Source: Hofstenia miamia
Taxonomy: Eukaryota; Xenacoelomorpha; Acoela
Direction: 5' to 3'
Assembly (NCBI GenBank): GCA_004352715.1
Contig: SCFE01000024.1
Coordinates: 415,337 to 479,336 of the forward strand
DNA length: 64,000 nt
The translations under genes were made by a program, and so were the position numbers. How positions within the stretch are numbered: the stretch's first letter is position 1; each line of letters opens with the position of its first letter. The notes below the pieces were generated by a model that saw nothing but the letters and a program-made list of their open reading frames with translations, made no database searches and was not told where the DNA came from. Of the stretch, positions 44,601-56,450 are shown one piece after another.

Positions 44601-45030
44601 TTGCTGTTTCACTTGTAAAATATTTTTGTGGATTCCACAAAACTTCGGAAGTGAATTTTATTTCGATTGTCTATTTTTGTGGATTCCACAAAATGCTGGA
44701 ATTAGCTGTTTCACTTGTAAAATATTTTGTGGATTCAACAAAACTTCGGAAGTGAATTGCTTAACTTGTTAATTNGAATTTTATTTCGATTGTCTATTTT
44801 TGTGGATTCCACAAAATGCTGGAATTTTCTGTTTCACTTGTAAAATATTTTTGTGGATTCCACAAAACTTCGGAAGTGAATTTTATTTCGATTGTCTATT
44901 TTTGTGGATTCCACAAAATGCTGGAATTTGCTGTTTCACTTGTAAAATATTTTTGTGGATTCCACAAAACTTTAGAAGAGAATTGCTTAACTTGTTAATT
45001 ATTTTTGTGGATTCCACAAAATATTTGAAA
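44570..45030 (+). repeat. Array of TTTTGTGGATTCCACAAAA palindromes
   Basis: About nine copies of the short palindrome TTTTGTGGATTCCACAAAA or close variants occur at 45-60-bp spacing. They lie within two alternating spacer types, one with TCACTTGTAAAATAT and one with ATTTCGATTGTCTA. The array begins inside the right arm of the long-range inverted repeat. A single N at 44775 splits it into two similar halves, so the copy number is uncertain. Confidence 0.85.
44775..44775. other. Single N (probable scaffold join)
   Basis: An isolated N inside a tandem array, where the sequence after it repeats the sequence before it. This suggests two overlapping contigs joined end to end. Confidence 0.7.
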
Positions 45031-45228
45031 TTTTTTGAAAATAAAATATTAATAATAAAAATGGAAAATGTGATTTATTCCATTTTTATGTGACTCTATG
45101 TTATATATACATTACTTCTATAGAAAATAAGCTTTTATTCTATATCTTTGAAAACTAGAACCAATGTATATACGACAAAGTTAAAAGCATAATATATACG
45201 AATAACTTTAATCTTAAGTGTGAAGTAC

Positions 45229-46369
45229 CTAGAGAATGTTCATAGTATCTAAGTTATGGAATATTGTAAACAAATCGTTTCTGGTTATACTTCTTATTGT
45301 TGCTTTGCTGGGTTTCAACAAATCAAGCGAAGATTCACTCATGTTTAGAATTGTTAGCAGCTGTTCCAATCTTTGTTGCAAAATCTTCATTTCAAGAGAA
45401 TCCTCATATGTACAAACTTTAAAAAGTTTTATTAGCAGGATCAAGCAATTATTATGAAGCACTTGATGACGTGAAGCCAGCTTAGATATGGCACCAGCTA
45501 AGTGAATTAGTGACATTGGAGATAAAACACTTTTGTTGTTTGATTTTATGAGCTCCGGTAAGATATCTTCAATAGCAGTGAAATATATTTCAATCAAAGA
45601 TGATGTCTGCTCCTTAAGGAATGGTTGATAGAGATTTTCACCAATCAAATACAGTAAGCTGCTGCTAATAATGTCGCGGTTTTCTATATAGTTCAATGCT
45701 TTTGAAAACCAATTTATTATCTTCATCCTGTATTTTACAAGAATAACTGGTTCTCTGTTAGCAAATTTAATTAAGTACTTCCCCAGGATTTTGAGCATTT
45801 CTTCTTGAAAATTTGAAATATCATACATCGAGTTTGCTCGCTGCAAAATGCAGTGAAATGAGTCGCAAATGACATCTGTACAATTATTCAGTTCTACGCT
45901 AGTTAAGAATACATCTAGAATGATAGTTGCCAATTCTCCGCTGCAGATAACTCTATAGTCGTCCATAAAAGCTCTTGAAAACTCTTCAATGTTTGGCAAT
46001 AATTTATATTCCTAAAATCAAATATGAATTTATGAAATTATTAAATTATTTAAAACAATAAAGCAGATTACGGCAGGTCAGCAATTGGTCGAACTTGAGC
46101 AGCAGTGCTGTAAGTGGCTTGCATTTTCCCGGGCCATTTACTTTTGTTCACGTCCTCTTCAGAGGACAACACTTTTACAATGAGTATTATAGTTACGATT
46201 TCCAAGTGTTCGATATTTTCAATATTCTATTATTTAAATATGGAGCCAAACTCAGAGATGAACTTTGGCCGCCAATTTAGGGTCAAGCTTGTACCAGCAA
46301 GGCTCAGGAATTTCTAGCATCAGTCCGACTCATTTAAATAAATGCCAATTTAGCCCATTTTCTCAAATT

Positions 46370-46401
<32 letters not shown>

Positions 46402-49400
46402 TATATAGATATAGTCCCCTTCAAAAGTTTAAGACCACCAGGAGAAATCATGAAATGAAAGGGAAAAACTGACTCAAATCAAAATATACAAATGCAAAGC
46501 AAAGAAAAAATTCAACATAAATTAAAGACAATAGTTTCTTAATATCTCTTTGACCTACAACATGCCTTGATGACTTCCTGGACGAGGCATACTCTCGACT
46601 AAAACCGCACACTAGTCTTCTGAAATATCAGTTGTCCAGGAATGCAAAATGGCTGATTTCAGGTCATCCAAGTTGTTTGGCTCCTTTTTTGTGATCAGTT
46701 TCTCAATCGGGTAGAGATCTGGGGAGTTCCCAGGACAGTCCATGAGCCTGATGGGATGCTTCTTGAACCACTTCATCACAGTCTTATCATGATGACATGG
46801 CGCCCCATCCTGCATATAGATATTTCAATGCTGAATGTTAAAGAATGTTACCAGCTTCCGATTGATGATGTTAATGTAACCCGCAACATTGAGGAGGGTG
46901 TTTTTCGTTAGAAATTTTAGTGTAGCAATCCCCAACTTACTCTTATTAAAGCAGCTCCACACCATTAAGGCCTGAGAATGTCTTATAGTCTGATTTTTAT
47001 GCCAATTGTTGTGGCACTTATAAGATTGACCGCAGATGTGGTGAACACAAGCAGATAACTCTTCAATAGATGTCTCATCAGACCAAAACACCTGAGAGAC
47101 GTCTTCTGGCGTCAAATTGTGCATGATAACTCGCAAACTGTAACTTTTATGAGTTGTGACTTCTGGGCCACTCAGTACGACTTCAGACCCACTTCTGTAC
47201 AATGTTGTTGCTGTAAAGTTCGAATTAACACTGGTGTGCCATGCTGATATATAAAACATATTGGCATATTGGCGAGAACAGCGAATGGATTAGACGACTA
47301 ACTCAGGGAGTTGTAATCCGTTGACGTCCTGAGCGCTTAGCATTGACAAAGCCACCAGAATTATGGTACTTCTTGATGGCATTCACCACAGCAGTATTTG
47401 AAACCCCCCATATGCATTGCTATAACTAGTCGCAACATCCCTGTATTGACATAGATCACGATCTTAGCTCAATGTGTGGCGGAAATGGAGGGTTTTCATG
47501 GCATCATGTCAAGAGGCAGAAACTGACTCACACCCGCACACTTAGCATTGAGGCTAATAGTTTCGTACTAAAACATTTTACAATGCTAATTTACGATTAG
47601 ATTGCATTTCTCCATCATTTTGTGACGACTGGGTGCCACTTGGAAGCTTAAAACATTTAATGGCTCACAATTTGTCACTTTTGACGGGGACTGCATACAC
47701 AGTACTCACTGCATTCACGTTGACTTGCATGCAATGTTGCGCTATAGTTAGTTTTTTTTTAAAACTTCGGCCCACTTTCCCCGTCTTTTCTATTACCTCA
47801 CCCCAAGCCCGACCGGTCCCGCCCAAGCCCATACAGGCCACTCTGCATCACCTGATTAAATACCAAAAATATCAAAAATTCTAACTATTAGTTTACAATT
47901 TGTTAAAACTTTTAAATTTTTTATAATATTAATAATTTATCGCTACTCAAAAAAATCTGATTTTAAAGAAAAAATCGGTACTAATGAGTTGGGACCATGA
48001 ATTGCAAAGTAACAGTCTTTAGAAGATGACATGATTGCTATGCATATGCCCTCTCTAGAAAAGAGATATTTCAATAAAACTTTGTCGAAATAGGTGTCCT
48101 ACATGACACCCTTTGGAAAAAATTTCTAGTGAAAAGACACTTCTGCAAGGTTAAAATGCCCATCGGCGTTTTAAATTAATCATAAATTGTAACGGTTAGT
48201 CGCTGTTTTAGTCTTTTTAACCCCATTTTCTCATAATACACTGATCATCAACAAGCCAAATTTTTTCATTTTCTTAATTTATTTCTAAGTTAAGTGCTGA
48301 GATCCGCTGATTCAAATATTATAAATGTGCATAGATATAGGTATCTACTAGCTGAAAGTTGTTTAGGGCCCCATTCTGTAGAGCATAACGAAATTACAGT
48401 TTAGGGCTTCCAAATAAATTATTTTTTCAAATTTGAAATTTAAATCAATAATGTGTAAATTTGTGTCCCTCCTTACATCTTAATTGTTTTGAACTCTGTT
48501 TGTCTGTCTGTCTGCCTGTATCTTTGTCCCAGGATTTCTCAAAAAGTAATGGATGCTGGATCTTTATGAAAAAAATCCCGAAATATGCATTGGTTTACCT
48601 TAGATTTAATTAAATTTTGAGACTGATCAGAATTTCTGTCTAGTAGCCAGAGCCAGTTCAATGCATTATTAGTAGCAAAAATATCTATTCATAAGGGCGT
48701 ATATCAATGCATAGAATCTATATCGAACTCATTGATTACCTCCAAAGAATTTTTGCGAATTCATCAGAAAATTTCGGAATGATACTTGCGTAATGGATGA
48801 GGATAATGAATTCTACTGCATCATGCGTGGCGGAGATATTTGCAATCTTTGATTCCTCGTAGTTTATATCGGTATTGATCCCCAAAGTAGATATAAAGCA
48901 TTAAAAATAATTTACGGAAAATTGATTGGTATTGATACAAGGGCTATACAGTATACAGTCCAATGTAGCATGAAAGGCACGTGATGCTCAAGAGCAATAA
49001 ATGCAGAATAAATTTATTGCAATAGAAATTTGCTACCAATATAATATGGCAATATATTTGATTTACTGAGAATTTCTTCGTATGTTAAGAAAAGATCACT
49101 CTTTTTGTCGAGGTAGTAATTTACAAACTAACTGTAATTTTACCTCATTAACTTTGAAAGGCCATTAGCACTTCTTTAGCATAGTTTTAGGAATTTACGC
49201 ATACATTTCTTGTTATTCAAATATTTAACAATTTGTTGTGGATGAGAAAACATCTGTCAATTAAATGCATAGTCTGCACTACAAAATGATTCTACAGGAA
49301 TTTTCCTATGTTCGTAAAATCTCAAAAAATTAGCTAGGTTACATCACATTAAAGAAGATCCAGTGAAGAGCTCGTAACAAAGTTTCGAAAGATATCAATA

Positions 49401-51789
49401 TTTCTTCAGACATTTGAAGAAGACGAACGTCTCTTACTTGCTAGTTGCACAAATTCACACTGCTCCCTATACTACCGGAACAGGTGATTTTGAGTATATG
49501 TATGTGAACTTAAGTTCAGCTGGAATATGCGAGTGTAGTACTTGTTAGGTAGGAAAATTGGAACATACTATTTTTGCAAATGTATTCGTTATTAAAATTT
49601 ATTTGAATGTTTTATTAAATTTAACACTAAACCGCCAGCCCCTCCTTGAGAATATATTTACATCTGATGATTCAAATGCAAAAATTGTTTAATAAAAACA
49701 AAACTTCTACTAACAGCAAATTCAAAGAGATTATCAACATAATTGGAAGTATATGTACCTGCTAGTGTTTTTGCTGAAGGAATAATGAAGCTAGCAAAAA
49801 AGACTTCTCGGTCATTTTGACCTATCTTCGCTTTTCTAGTGTTAAACAAGATTTTTACAGATAAAATCATTTGAAAAATATTTGAGAGCAAGCTAAATCC
49901 ATGCAACAATAAAGATGTAGGTTTGGTGCGGATAGGCATAAGTATTGTGTAGGTGTGAATTTGTTTGGCTACGGCAATCCATATACACCTTCTATGCAAC
50001 CAAAAACAAATAATATTGGTAGCAGACTACGTAAGGCCTTCAGGATATTAAAGAATTTCTTTTTGAATAATATTTAATGAGAGGACTTAAATATTCCATT
50101 TTGGCATTATTCAGAAGTAGGACTAATTTGGGACACTCTAAATAGTTATATAGTTTGAGTACAAGTAACTAAATACAATTATAACTGACTGTTTAAAGAT
50201 GGAGTACCTTTTTTGAAATGTCTTCTTTGTTTCGAGTAAAGTACAGTAACCGCTGCTTTTCTGAAGGGTCATTGTTTATTGCTAAATGAACTTTTCGATG
50301 TTTTAATGTCGTCATTTCCTTTATTCTGCCTTTACCTTTTTCGGTCAACAGAAGAAAGTGAACCGCGGATGTGAGAGGTAAGTCAATTAGACTGTTGATC
50401 ATTTCTAAGTTTGTCATTCTATGTTTCCGTTTGTCGAATAATGATAGAATTCTATGTCTAGACAGAAGTTAAACTTTTGAATTTTCATACAAAAAGTTAT
50501 CTCAATGACAAACTTAGTACAGATGATTCGACGTAGAAGTTATTGACGATTTCAGCAAGTTCCTTTAGAAATTTTCTGGGGAAAATTGAAGCTATGTGCA
50601 AAATTGTTGGAAAGTATGATTCAAATATATTCATATTTTTAAAGCGTTTTGCATTAGCTTTAACAAATGACAAAATCTTAGAGGCTGCTAAAGATTCATC
50701 TAACAAGTCTGGAACTGTGTTATCAAAATATAGTGTAACATTTGTAAGCAAGTCGTTTTCATCAGGTGGATGATTGAGCAAAAACTGCAAGCAAGCATGG
50801 GTGATATCTAACAAAAGCAATGGTTTTTGTTGAAGATGTGGAGAATTGAATACTTGTTCAACTAAATCAGTTACATTAATAATGTCCATATCATCAATTT
50901 GGCAGGCAAGATCTAGACAGATTATGGATCTTTCAACACTCAAAAGTACCACTGGTGAGCTTTTTGTTGTCCAATACTTGCAAAATTGTTCACAAATTCT
51001 AGTGCAATAAATAATGCAGGCACACGCTAGTGATTGTTGCCATGATGTTGGAGGCAACTGCAAATTAGATTGGCTATGAAAGCCTTCTTCAAGGCTCATC
51101 TGCATGTATTCATACATGTGAGCACCATCATTAAATTTATACAATGCTGGAAACTTTAAAATCATTTCAAACCAAGAATTTACAAGAGAAAACACAAAAT
51201 GATTCAATTTTTGGTCATCTGTTAAGGCTTTGCTGATATTTAAAACTGTGAATATATCTCTGCACGTTGATCCATCCAATTCAGTCACAATGTTGGAGGG
51301 TAGACGACTCTCCGTTGCAGTTTTATCATAGGTCGAAGCATTTGTTAACGCATGGGCTATTTTTTTGTTTATGGCGAAAATGTGGTCTGGCAACAGTAGT
51401 TCAGGCCATATTTTGCTAATCTTTAAAATGAATTTCATTGTCAAGGCCGTAGAGGTATTTGAGGTTTCCTTGCGCATTTGAGCGTATAAAATTTTCAATA
51501 GTTTTTGCAATTCCTCTTTATCGGTGTCATTGAATATAACGTTGTCACTAAACATTAATGTGAATTGCAACAAATCATGCGGATTCTCCAACATCTTGAC
51601 AGCGTCTATAAATGAAAACTCCGACTGTTGAAAAAGCAATTTTGACTTTATTGTGATCTCTCCGTATACATGCAATTTTGCTAAAGCTCGAACTAAAGGC
51701 TTCAAATGCTCAAAATCCGGCAACGAACTTGCATGGTATAACAAATTGCTGATATCTTCAAAATCTATATCATCTGACGTTCTATCCAT
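45229..51789 (-). CDS. AP5Z1: AP-5 complex subunit zeta-1, three exons
   Basis: Subunit of the AP-5 adaptor complex (with SPG11/SPG15), which acts in late endosome and lysosome sorting; the human gene is linked to SPG48 spastic paraplegia. Exon 1 is 51789 to about 50510, exon 2 about 50457-50208, exon 3 46011-45229. Phases agree and give about 770 aa (human 807). The match rests on TELDGSTCRDIFTVL followed by LTDDQKLN in exon 1, EMINSLIDLPLTSAVHFLL in exon 2, and HLAGAISKLASRHQVL plus LEQLLTILNMSE in exon 3, all in the order of the human protein. The protein is an all-helical repeat with no catalytic site. Intron 1 is only ~52 bp and its donor (GTCATT) is weak, so that junction is tentative. 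Intron 2 is 4.2 kb and holds a Tc1 remnant and a duplicated segment. The start ATG GAT AGA is the first in frame. Confidence 0.87.
46410..47300 (-). pseudogene. Tc1-like transposase remnant in AP5Z1 intron 2
   Basis: The minus-strand translation shows VIMHNLTPEDVSQVFWSDET (first catalytic Asp block), LMVWSCFNKSKLG, then MQDGAPCHHDKTVMKWF (second Asp block). GNSPDLYPIEKLITKK follows with the terminal Glu. These are the Tc1-family DD34E blocks. Several frames are needed and some conserved residues are altered, so it is dead. CCCCTTCAAAAGTTTAAGAC near 46417 resembles a Tc1 terminal repeat beside a TA tract. The other end was not identified. Confidence 0.88.
47300..48500. other. AP5Z1 intron 2, no clear content
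   Basis: May include the 5' part of the Tc1 element up to about 47560. A small GC-richer patch near 47800 has no recognisable feature. Confidence 0.35.
48504..49886. repeat. Duplicated segment, copy 1
   Basis: Nearly identical to 62724-64000, with scattered base changes and an ~80-bp deletion (around 48905-48970) plus smaller gaps in the other copy. It begins with TCTGTCTGTCTGCCTG and contains a 113-codon minus-strand open frame (49999-49658), partly shared with the second copy. No domain was recognised in that frame. It lies in an AP5Z1 intron here and upstream of LRRK in the other copy. Confidence 0.9.
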
Positions 51790-51799
51790 TTACCAAATG

Positions 51800-52570
51800 C
51801 TTCCTTATTAGATTGCTTAAACAATGTTTAACAATTGTTTTTGTTTGCATGGCATATTAATTATTGATATAATCTAAGAAACTGCAATCGCTGTACAAAT
51901 AGACGTCAGCTAATAAATTATTCTCATAATCACGTAACTTAAGATTTGTTGTAATCGCGTGATATTCTGTCCGAGGCAATTGCAATTTGGCTGAATATTT
52001 TCGGGTATGCAACTTTTATACTAGAAGAGATTCATTACAACTTTTTCAATCAAGGTATTTGATGATGGCATAATTTCCACAATTTCTGTGTGCTTGTTCT
52101 TGGTCACAACAAATTACTTTGTATTTGATCTTTACCTGATTTTCAACTTTAAAGTACTGTATAGAGTGGTTACCAGACTTCTCAGATGTTACTACATCAG
52201 TTCACATAGAAAAAGTTTAGAAAATGTTGGCATTTTTGCTAAATTTTCTGATATAGTTAGCTTTTAAAAATTTATATCATCAAATATTTTTAAAAGTAAT
52301 GTATAACGTGAGGAATATGTGTTCTTCTAATTTGTGCACAAACTTGTTTGTCAATATAAAAATTTACCCATTAATCGTAAAAACTTTGTGCATTTCGTAT
52401 TTCAAATTAATGTCTAAGTTACTGATCAATTCATTTCATAGGCACATTGTTGTCTCTGTTTTTGAAAAAAAAACAATTTAAAAAATTCTTTCCAATTTAT
52501 GTCCAAAATTAGAAGGGTGTATGTGAATGGATACCTGCTTTTATAATGTACGGAAATGGTTTCTAACGCT
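51800..52570. other. Spacer upstream of AP5Z1
   Basis: Presumably includes the AP5Z1 promoter. No TATA box, CpG-rich stretch or other motif stands out. Confidence 0.35.
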
Positions 52571-52921
52571 ACAGTGCATCCTTGTTATACCGGCCTCTCG
52601 TTATAGCGACTGGTTTTGGTTCAACCCGTCGATTTTGGCTCAACAAGCCGGAAAATAGGTTATAAAAATTTGCACTTTCTTAAAAGAAAAAAGACCATAA
52701 AGCCAGCAATGAAAGCTACAGATAAGTAGGCGCACATAGTTTGAATTTGAATTTATACTTGATATTGACGTCATAATAACAGTTTGTAAAGCTTCAAGTT
52801 CAAACAGCTACGCCATTTCTGCTTCAAATAGTGCTTGCTGTTTATTTAGTTTCTTTTAGTTTCTAACTCGGTTTTGTTTGCACCTTACTGTCTAGTTTTA
52901 GACGGACTTTGTCAGTTTAGT

Positions 52922-53970
52922 ATGGACAACAGCCGTAAGAGAAAAAGAGTCTTGGTGACAATCGCAGAAAAGCTGGAAGTCTGTAAGTTAGCAAAGCAGA
53001 AAGAGCGAAAATCTATGCTTATGTCTAAGTTTGACATTGGAAAAGTCAACTCTAATAATATTCTTAGAGATGAAGGTAATTTTAAGAAGTTTGCTGCTGT
53101 AAAAAAGAGCTTGGGAGGCCTTCTGCCACTAAAATTGCCAAAAAGATAAAAGGAGGAAGCTTTGACACGCTAGATTGCGCTCTATACATCTGGTTTCGTC
53201 AACAGCGCAAAAAAGGCTGCCTCATAACCGGTCCAGTTTTGCTCGAGAAAGCGTCTGAGTTTCATCGAATGATTTATGGTGCAAACTCGAAACCATTTTC
53301 AGCCAGTTCTGTATTTCANAAGAGCGAAAATCTATGCTTATGTCTAAGTTTGACATTGGAAAAGTCAACTCTTAATGATATTCTTAGAGATGAAGGTAAT
53401 TTTAAGAAGTTTGCTGCTGAAAAAAGAGCTTGGGAATCCTTCTGCCACTAAAATTGCCAAAAAGATAAAAGGAGGTAGATTGCGCTCTATACCTCTGGTT
53501 TCGTCAACAGCGCAAAAAAAGGCTGAGTTTCATCGCATGATTTATGGTGCAAACTCGAAACCATTTTCAGCCAGTTCTGTATTTCAATGGCGATTTTGTG
53601 CTAGGTTTGACTTGAAAAGTCTTGAAGGTTTGTGGTGAAAAAATAAGTGGTGATGAACCTTTTACTGACCAGTTCGTCGATGGGTTTCTGCTGTAATGGA
53701 AGGTTACTCAAACGATCAGCTTTTCAATTTTAGACGAAACCGGACTATATTTCAAGATGTTACCCGGCCATACTTTAGCATCAGTCCATAACTGGCCGGA
53801 TCGGACAAAGAAGGCAAAGGACAGAGTGACGATAAAGGCTTGCGCAAATGCTAGCAGAACTATCAAGTTGTCTTTATTGCTAATTGGCAAGGCGAAAATC
53901 CCACGCTGCTTTCGGAAACTTAACAAGAACGCATTGCCATTTGTTAACCGGAATCAAGCCAAGGCCTGAG
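52922..53970 (+). pseudogene. Tigger transposase (CENP-B-type HTH plus DDE)
   Basis: Starts MDNSRKRKRVLVTIAEKLEV, then SMLMSKFDIGKV and NILRDEGNFKKFA, a CENP-B/psq-type helix-turn-helix. The second HTH half follows with ALYIWFRQQRKKG and GPVLLEKASEFHRMI. After frameshifts, DETGLYFKMLPGHTLAS-like residues, RVTIKACANASRTIKLSLLL and IGKAKIPRCF give the first catalytic Asp region of DDE_1. The later catalytic part is missing. The stretch from QKERKSMLMSKF to GANSKPFSASSVF occurs twice because of the join at 53319. Confidence 0.88.
53319..53319. other. Single N (probable false-duplication join)
   Basis: About 53000-53318 and 53321-53590 are near copies of one another on either side of the N. The natural transposase reading occurs once in each, which points to overlapping contigs or two alleles joined in series. 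Confidence 0.75.
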
Positions 53971-54648
53971 TTAACGCGTCAATATTCAAGGACTAGTTTA
54001 CAAGCTGTTTTATCACAGAAACAAGGCGGATATTGAGTTAAAAATATAAAATTAAACTCCATTGACTTTGTTGCGATGTTCGTTTCTTTATACGTTTGTA
54101 GAATGTGTAGTTCAGTTTTAAAATAGATTTTTTTCTTATACGGCCAACATTTTCCAAAAATCATGCCTAACATGGCCGGTATAACGAGGATGCACTGTAC
54201 TTTTTAACAGAGGTGTAGACAGAACTGGAAAGTCTGTCAGGCCACAACCAGGTTTACATTTATATTTTTATTCTATGTAAATCTTTTCGTTGAAAATGTG
54301 AAGACATTCTATAATAAATTGTAGAAATCAAATAAACAATATCAAATTTTTGTTTCGAACACATGCTGAAAATAGAAATACAGTGTACAGCTCAGATACA
54401 ATTGCAGGCTCATTTCTTTTTTGATTTAGAATATTTTGAGTGTGCCGTTTAGATGTCATAGTAAGGTAAAAACTATGAGTTTTGTGCATCAACATCAACT
54501 TGAATCCTTGAGTTTCCTAATATCTTTAATGCCAAAGAATTGGGTTGTTACTGGAAAATTTCATTGTTGTTTTTCAGAATGTTGGTTAACTAATTTCAGA
54601 TGAAAATATACATGTATATTCTGAATATTTGTAAGAATATGTAAATTA

Positions 54649-54930
54649 TACAGGCAACCCCGCCTAAGTCGGATTTTCGCGTAACTCGTACTATTATTAA
54701 TAAAGAACAGACAAACTCCAATATGTACACACACAACAGAGTTTATTTTCAATATTTTCAAAACAACTTCTTTCAAACAACCATCAGATTGCTTGCACAA
54801 AAGTTACGCTATCGTAAATCTCGGTTTTCGCGGTTCCGCAAAGTCCCCTAAAATTATACTCTCGGATTTCATGTAAGTCGGATTATTTTCATTGGTCTGA
54901 GTCGATTCGACTTAGGCGGGGTTGCCTGTG
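54649..54930. mobile_element. Tigger-like MITE (278 bp)
   Basis: The element 54651-54928 begins CAGGCAACCCCGCCTAAGTC and ends with its exact inverse, at least 21 bp of terminal repeat. The left flank is TA and the right flank TG, a TA duplication with one change. There is no coding sequence. The CAG start and TA target fit the pogo/Tigger group. Confidence 0.88.
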
Positions 54931-54934
54931 TGTT

Positions 54935-56450
54935 AATTGTGTTAAAATGCAAGCAATTCAACTACAAAGTTCCGCCTTCGATTAATGTTAAGTTTGGCAA
55001 ACTTCAAACAACATAATTTTTGAAAAATATTTAGGACTCAAGTAAGTGTGAAAAACTGGTTTGGTTTGATAAGCATTTCGATGTTTACTATATTAATATA
55101 CTTAAGAATCAGACATTGAGCGTTGGTAATTCTTGAAATAATATTCTTATGTAACATAATATGAGAATTTTTTAACTTCGTATTTGCAACTACACAAGTA
55201 GAAATTCTTAATATATCATCATATAAACGAGCTCAGCACCGCAATTCGCGCCAACTTCCCGGTGAACATACACTGATATCAGGCCTGCCACCACTTCCGC
55301 AATGAGCTGAAAGATCTCCCATTGTTCAAAATTTCTCCCTCCTGTTTTCAAGTTATCTACTGAATAAAGAAATTTTGGCAATATTCCTAATGCAATTTGG
55401 AAATATTATTTTGTGAGAGACACACATATAAAAGTTGTATTGTTAATCATTGCGAATTAATATTTAGTTGTTGAAAACTGTAATGTAAGCAAGAAAATTA
55501 AATTATTTCAACGATTAACCATAGGGTTAAAGAGTTTCATTTATATTTTATGACCTGCTTAAGTCAGGAAAGCTAACCAAAACCATAAAAAATAATTTCT
55601 TGATTGTGATTTTTCTTTCTTTTTGTTATTTTTGTATTAGTGATATAAAATTGTACTTATTTTTTCAATAAAAAATATTGATTTGCCTTAAAGATGCTTT
55701 GGTATGGTGAAAGTCATAGTTTAATATTTAGTAATAATGCATGTAATAATCAAGACTTTGTTTTAAGCAAATCTTGTGATTTCCCATAACACTTCTCAGC
55801 TATTTTCACCAATCTCCCAGTGTTTTACTTAGCAACTGACAGTTTATCAAATTTGTGTAAAAACAATATGATCTATACTACACAGGGATCTACTTTAGTG
55901 AGGTACTTCCAACTAAATGAGTATTTGTCACTCCAAAAAGCCACCCTCAAGAAGTTCTGATGTACAATATGTTACTTACTTAAAAACCTTACTATATAAG
56001 CTTATCTACATTATTATCACATCAATTTCTACCAGCAAAACTATCTATGTAGTGGTCTTTATACAAGTTTATAATATCAATATTTCTGAATATATATTCA
56101 TCATAATTCAGAAGGTTTGTGGTTGAAGCTATTTAAATAAAAAATTTACCATTAATAAATTTAAAATATTTGTCAACTCAGGTAAATACCAATAAGAAAT
56201 ACAAGCAATAAATCACAATCGTAGTATGTAACTAAATGTTAGCTGTAAAAAAGCTCAATGCAATTTAAAGTCATATCAATAAAGTACAATGAAATAGAAA
56301 ATATAAATTCAGACTGTGGAGATTTGACCAATTAGATTTTAGGTAACTTCGAGATTTTAATATCAAAACAACGATATCGGTTTTAAAAAATTCCTTTCAT
56401 TTATGACAAAAAATATTAAAAAAACTACACAACTATGCGATATAAGACTT
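54935..56450. other. Spacer between Tigger-like MITE and LRRK 3' end
   Basis: AT-rich, without recognisable genes. A GC-richer patch at about 55230-55330 has no identifiable feature. The last part would contain the LRRK 3' untranslated region. Confidence 0.4.

Larger units (their letters stand above)
52570..54199 (+). mobile_element. Tigger/pogo-type DNA transposon, decayed
   Basis: The element 52572-54197 starts CAGTGCATCCTTGTTATACC and ends with the inverted equivalent. It is flanked by TA at 52570-52571 and 54198-54199. Inside is a broken Tigger transposase on the plus strand. An internal stretch is present twice around a single N at 53319, so the true element is probably shorter than 1626 bp. 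Confidence 0.9.

Noticed and set aside
44491-45093. Repeated open frames with CCFTCKIFLWIPQ units, and a CRISPR-like look of regularly spaced repeats
   Set aside because: The frames follow the palindrome array. Spacers are themselves repeated and the genome is animal, so neither a protein nor a CRISPR array is supported.
49658-49999. 113-codon minus-strand frame in AP5Z1 intron as an extra exon
   Set aside because: It lies in a segment duplicated at 62724-64000, resembles no part of AP5Z1, and exons 2 and 3 already join in phase.
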